From Pseudomonas fluorescens (lineage in GTDB: Bacteria > Pseudomonadota > Gammaproteobacteria > Pseudomonadales > Pseudomonadaceae), in assembly GCF_003732425.1 (NCBI RefSeq), contig NZ_MOBX01000003.1, positions 496,001 through 560,000 on the forward strand: 64,000 nucleotides of DNA, given 5' to 3'. Positions 62,611 through 64,000 of this stretch are shown here, piece by piece. The notes beneath the pieces are model-generated. The model worked only from the letters and a program-made list of their open reading frames with translations. It was not told the origin of the DNA and searched no databases. A program made the translations under genes and the position numbers. How positions within the stretch are numbered: position 1 is the stretch's first letter; each line of letters opens with the position of its first letter.

Positions 62611-64000
62611 ATGAGTGGCTACGTACCCAACCCCCCGAAAAATTACCGTTACGAAGAAGCCAAACCCGTCGATATTCACGCCCAGCGTTGGGCGGAATAT
62701 GAGAAACACGGGAAAGAACCTGCGCGCGAACCTGAGAAAATCGGAATTGCGCTGAGGATTGGGGTTTTCTTTGATGGCACTGGGAATAATGCGAACAACA
62801 CGGCGGCGGGATTGCTGTGTGGGGCGCAGCATGCTATTGCGCCGGAAGATATTCCTGCTAGCTGTCAGCCTTATATGGGGGATCCTGACAGCAGTTATGG
62901 CGCTGGCGCGACCAATGTAAAGAAGCTTGCCGACCTGTATTACGAATCTCCGATTGCTGAAGGAGAGGGACCGATAAAGCAGGTATCCCGCCCTTTGTAC
63001 ATTGAAGGCATTGGTACTCAATCCAATGAAGAAGACAGTTTGGTCGGTCAAGGCATGGGGCGTGGAGAGACAGGAGTCGCAGGGCGTGTTCAGACTTCGT
63101 TTACCTTCATCAAACAAGTCCTTGAGGATGCCCTTCAAGAGAATCCCGGCAGTGAAATTACATCTATCACCTTTGATACTTTCGGATTCAGTCGAGGCGC
63201 AGCGGCAGCTCGCCATTTCTCAAATGAAATCGTAAGAGGCAAGCAGGGGCCGCTAAGGGATCTATTGGCCACTTACGCCAATAATTTCGCCCGTACCTTT
63301 GTCGACCAGTACGGTGGCAGTATCCGAATGGGCTTCATTGGGCTGTTCGATACGGTGCCGTCAATTGCTGGCTTCACCAATCTTGGCAGGGTGAAAAGCC
63401 CCGTAGCACCGGGCGTAAAACTGTACCTTGATCCGCGCTTTTTCAAGGACGTCGTCCACTTGGTTGCGCGCGACGAATGTCGGGCCAACTTCGCCCTCAG
63501 TAATGTCAAACCCGACTATCCAGAATACTCATTTCCAGGTGTCCACTCGGATATCGGGGGCAGCTACCTCGATGAAGTCGAAGAGTGTGTTTTGGTCAGT
63601 CCCATGCAAACGCTTGATGTTTGGAGCAACACTGACGTGAAAACAACCTCGATCTATCAGGATGCCGCTCGGGTAAAAAGTCAGTGGGTAGCCGGAGGGT
63701 GGCCTGCTCACCTGTTGGAAATCGTAACGCCCACTGCGCTTGCTTTGCCGGCCGATCCGCAAGATCGTTTCGGGCCTAAGCAAAAACGCGTATACGCTGG
63801 GCTACAACTCAAACGCCCGGTTAGTGGCAAACTCTCAACGGTTTACTTGAGAGTGATGTATCAGTTGGCCAAAGAAAAAGGTGTGCCGTTCACCGACATA
63901 CCAGGACGAGCCGAGTATGCCGTTCCCCAAGAACTGCAATCGCTCTGTGACAGATTCATCGCCGGCGACTACAGCACCACCGCAGAAGAAGAGCAATTGC
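62611..64000 (+). CDS. DUF2235 lipase-like protein, probable T6SS effector, partial
   Basis: About 463 codons are visible from ATG 62611; the C-terminus lies beyond the window. The family signature FFDGTGNN is at 53-60 and the nucleophile elbow GFSRG at 182-186 (Ser184). Candidate catalytic acid and base are Asp in GLFDTVPS and His in PGVHSDIGGSY. Such DUF2235 proteins include Tle1-type T6SS phospholipase effectors. No signal peptide. A T6SS lies at the other end of the window but the two are about 43 kb apart, so a vgrG partner must be beyond the edge. Composition is slightly AT-rich. Confidence 0.8.
   Translation, partial: MSGYVPNPPKNYRYEEAKPVDIHAQRWAEYEKHGKEPAREPEKIGIALRIGVFFDGTGNNANNTAAGLLCGAQHAIAPEDIPASCQPYMGDPDSSYGAGATNVKKLADLYYESPIAEGEGPIKQVSRPLYIEGIGTQSNEEDSLVGQGMGRGETGVAGRVQTSFTFIKQVLEDALQENPGSEITSITFDTFGFSRGAAAARHFSNEIVRGKQGPLRDLLATYANNFARTFVDQYGGSIRMGFIGLFDTVPSIAGFTNLGRVKSPVAPGVKLYLDPRFFKDVVHLVARDECRANFALSNVKPDYPEYSFPGVHSDIGGSYLDEVEECVLVSPMQTLDVWSNTDVKTTSIYQDAARVKSQWVAGGWPAHLLEIVTPTALALPADPQDRFGPKQKRVYAGLQLKRPVSGKLSTVYLRVMYQLAKEKGVPFTDIPGRAEYAVPQELQSLCDRFIAGDYSTTAEEEQL

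Overview
The window is chromosomal DNA of about 60% GC from a fluorescent Pseudomonas (P. fluorescens group). This is inferred from near-textbook Pseudomonas proteins (AcnB, MiaE, RstA/RstB, CynS, ArsH, a serralysin, DUF6124), from three families of short palindromic (REP-like) repeats between genes, and from ANR/FNR-type sites. No tRNA, rRNA, transposase, integrase or CRISPR array was seen.

Layout. 1-19266: a type VI secretion locus with all 13 core genes in two divergent arms. The leftward arm is tssB-tssC-hcp-tssE-tssF-tssG-clpV, two unrecognised genes, then vgrG, which is cut by the window edge. The rightward arm is tssJ-tssK-tssL-tssM-tssA. 19263-24470: a D-2-hydroxyacid dehydrogenase, a pair of small exported proteins, an isochorismatase-like hydrolase, a tautomerase and a serine/threonine-type permease. 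24688-35619: acnB, a DUF1289 protein, a UspE-like stress protein, miaE, rstAB, a GFA protein, glutaminase and an unusual ProA-like dehydrogenase. 35765-38230: the cyanate module (cynS, a DUF2790 protein, a beta carbonic anhydrase, divergent cynR). 38341-48617: topB with a LexA-like box, an orphan serralysin, a DUF427 protein, an MHS-type transporter next to a GMC oxidoreductase, and a LysR regulator. 48828-50381: arsR-arsC-arsH without an efflux pump gene. 50411-53280: a universal stress protein, a zinc alcohol dehydrogenase and an acetyltransferase, with ANR-type boxes in their promoters. 53438-59777: a tightly overlapping seven-gene operon (thermostable-hemolysin family protein, AMP-ligase-like protein, haem-oxygenase-fold protein, short-chain dehydrogenase, TPR protein, response regulator, sensor kinase). 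59987-62474: cytochrome b561, DUF4287 protein, acetyltransferase, a REP array and a structured leader in front of a DUF6124 gene. 62611-end: a partial DUF2235 lipase-like protein, probably a T6SS effector.

The strongest candidates for undescribed biology are two. The first is the seven-gene operon at 53438-59777: three enzyme-like proteins and a GNAT/LuxI-like protein are translationally coupled to their own two-component system, and a pair of inverted CTTAA-N6-CTGAA sites lies in the operon promoter. The second is the leader at about 61914-62111, where one segment can pair with either of two copies of the same sequence and the Shine-Dalgarno can itself be sequestered. The ANR-type boxes shared by two stress-protein genes, an alcohol dehydrogenase and an acetyltransferase suggest an oxygen-limitation regulon spread across the window.

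All functional calls come from reading sequence and remembered family features; no searches were run. Start codons were chosen from family length, overlaps and ribosome binding sites. A few coordinates in short non-coding features may be off by one.
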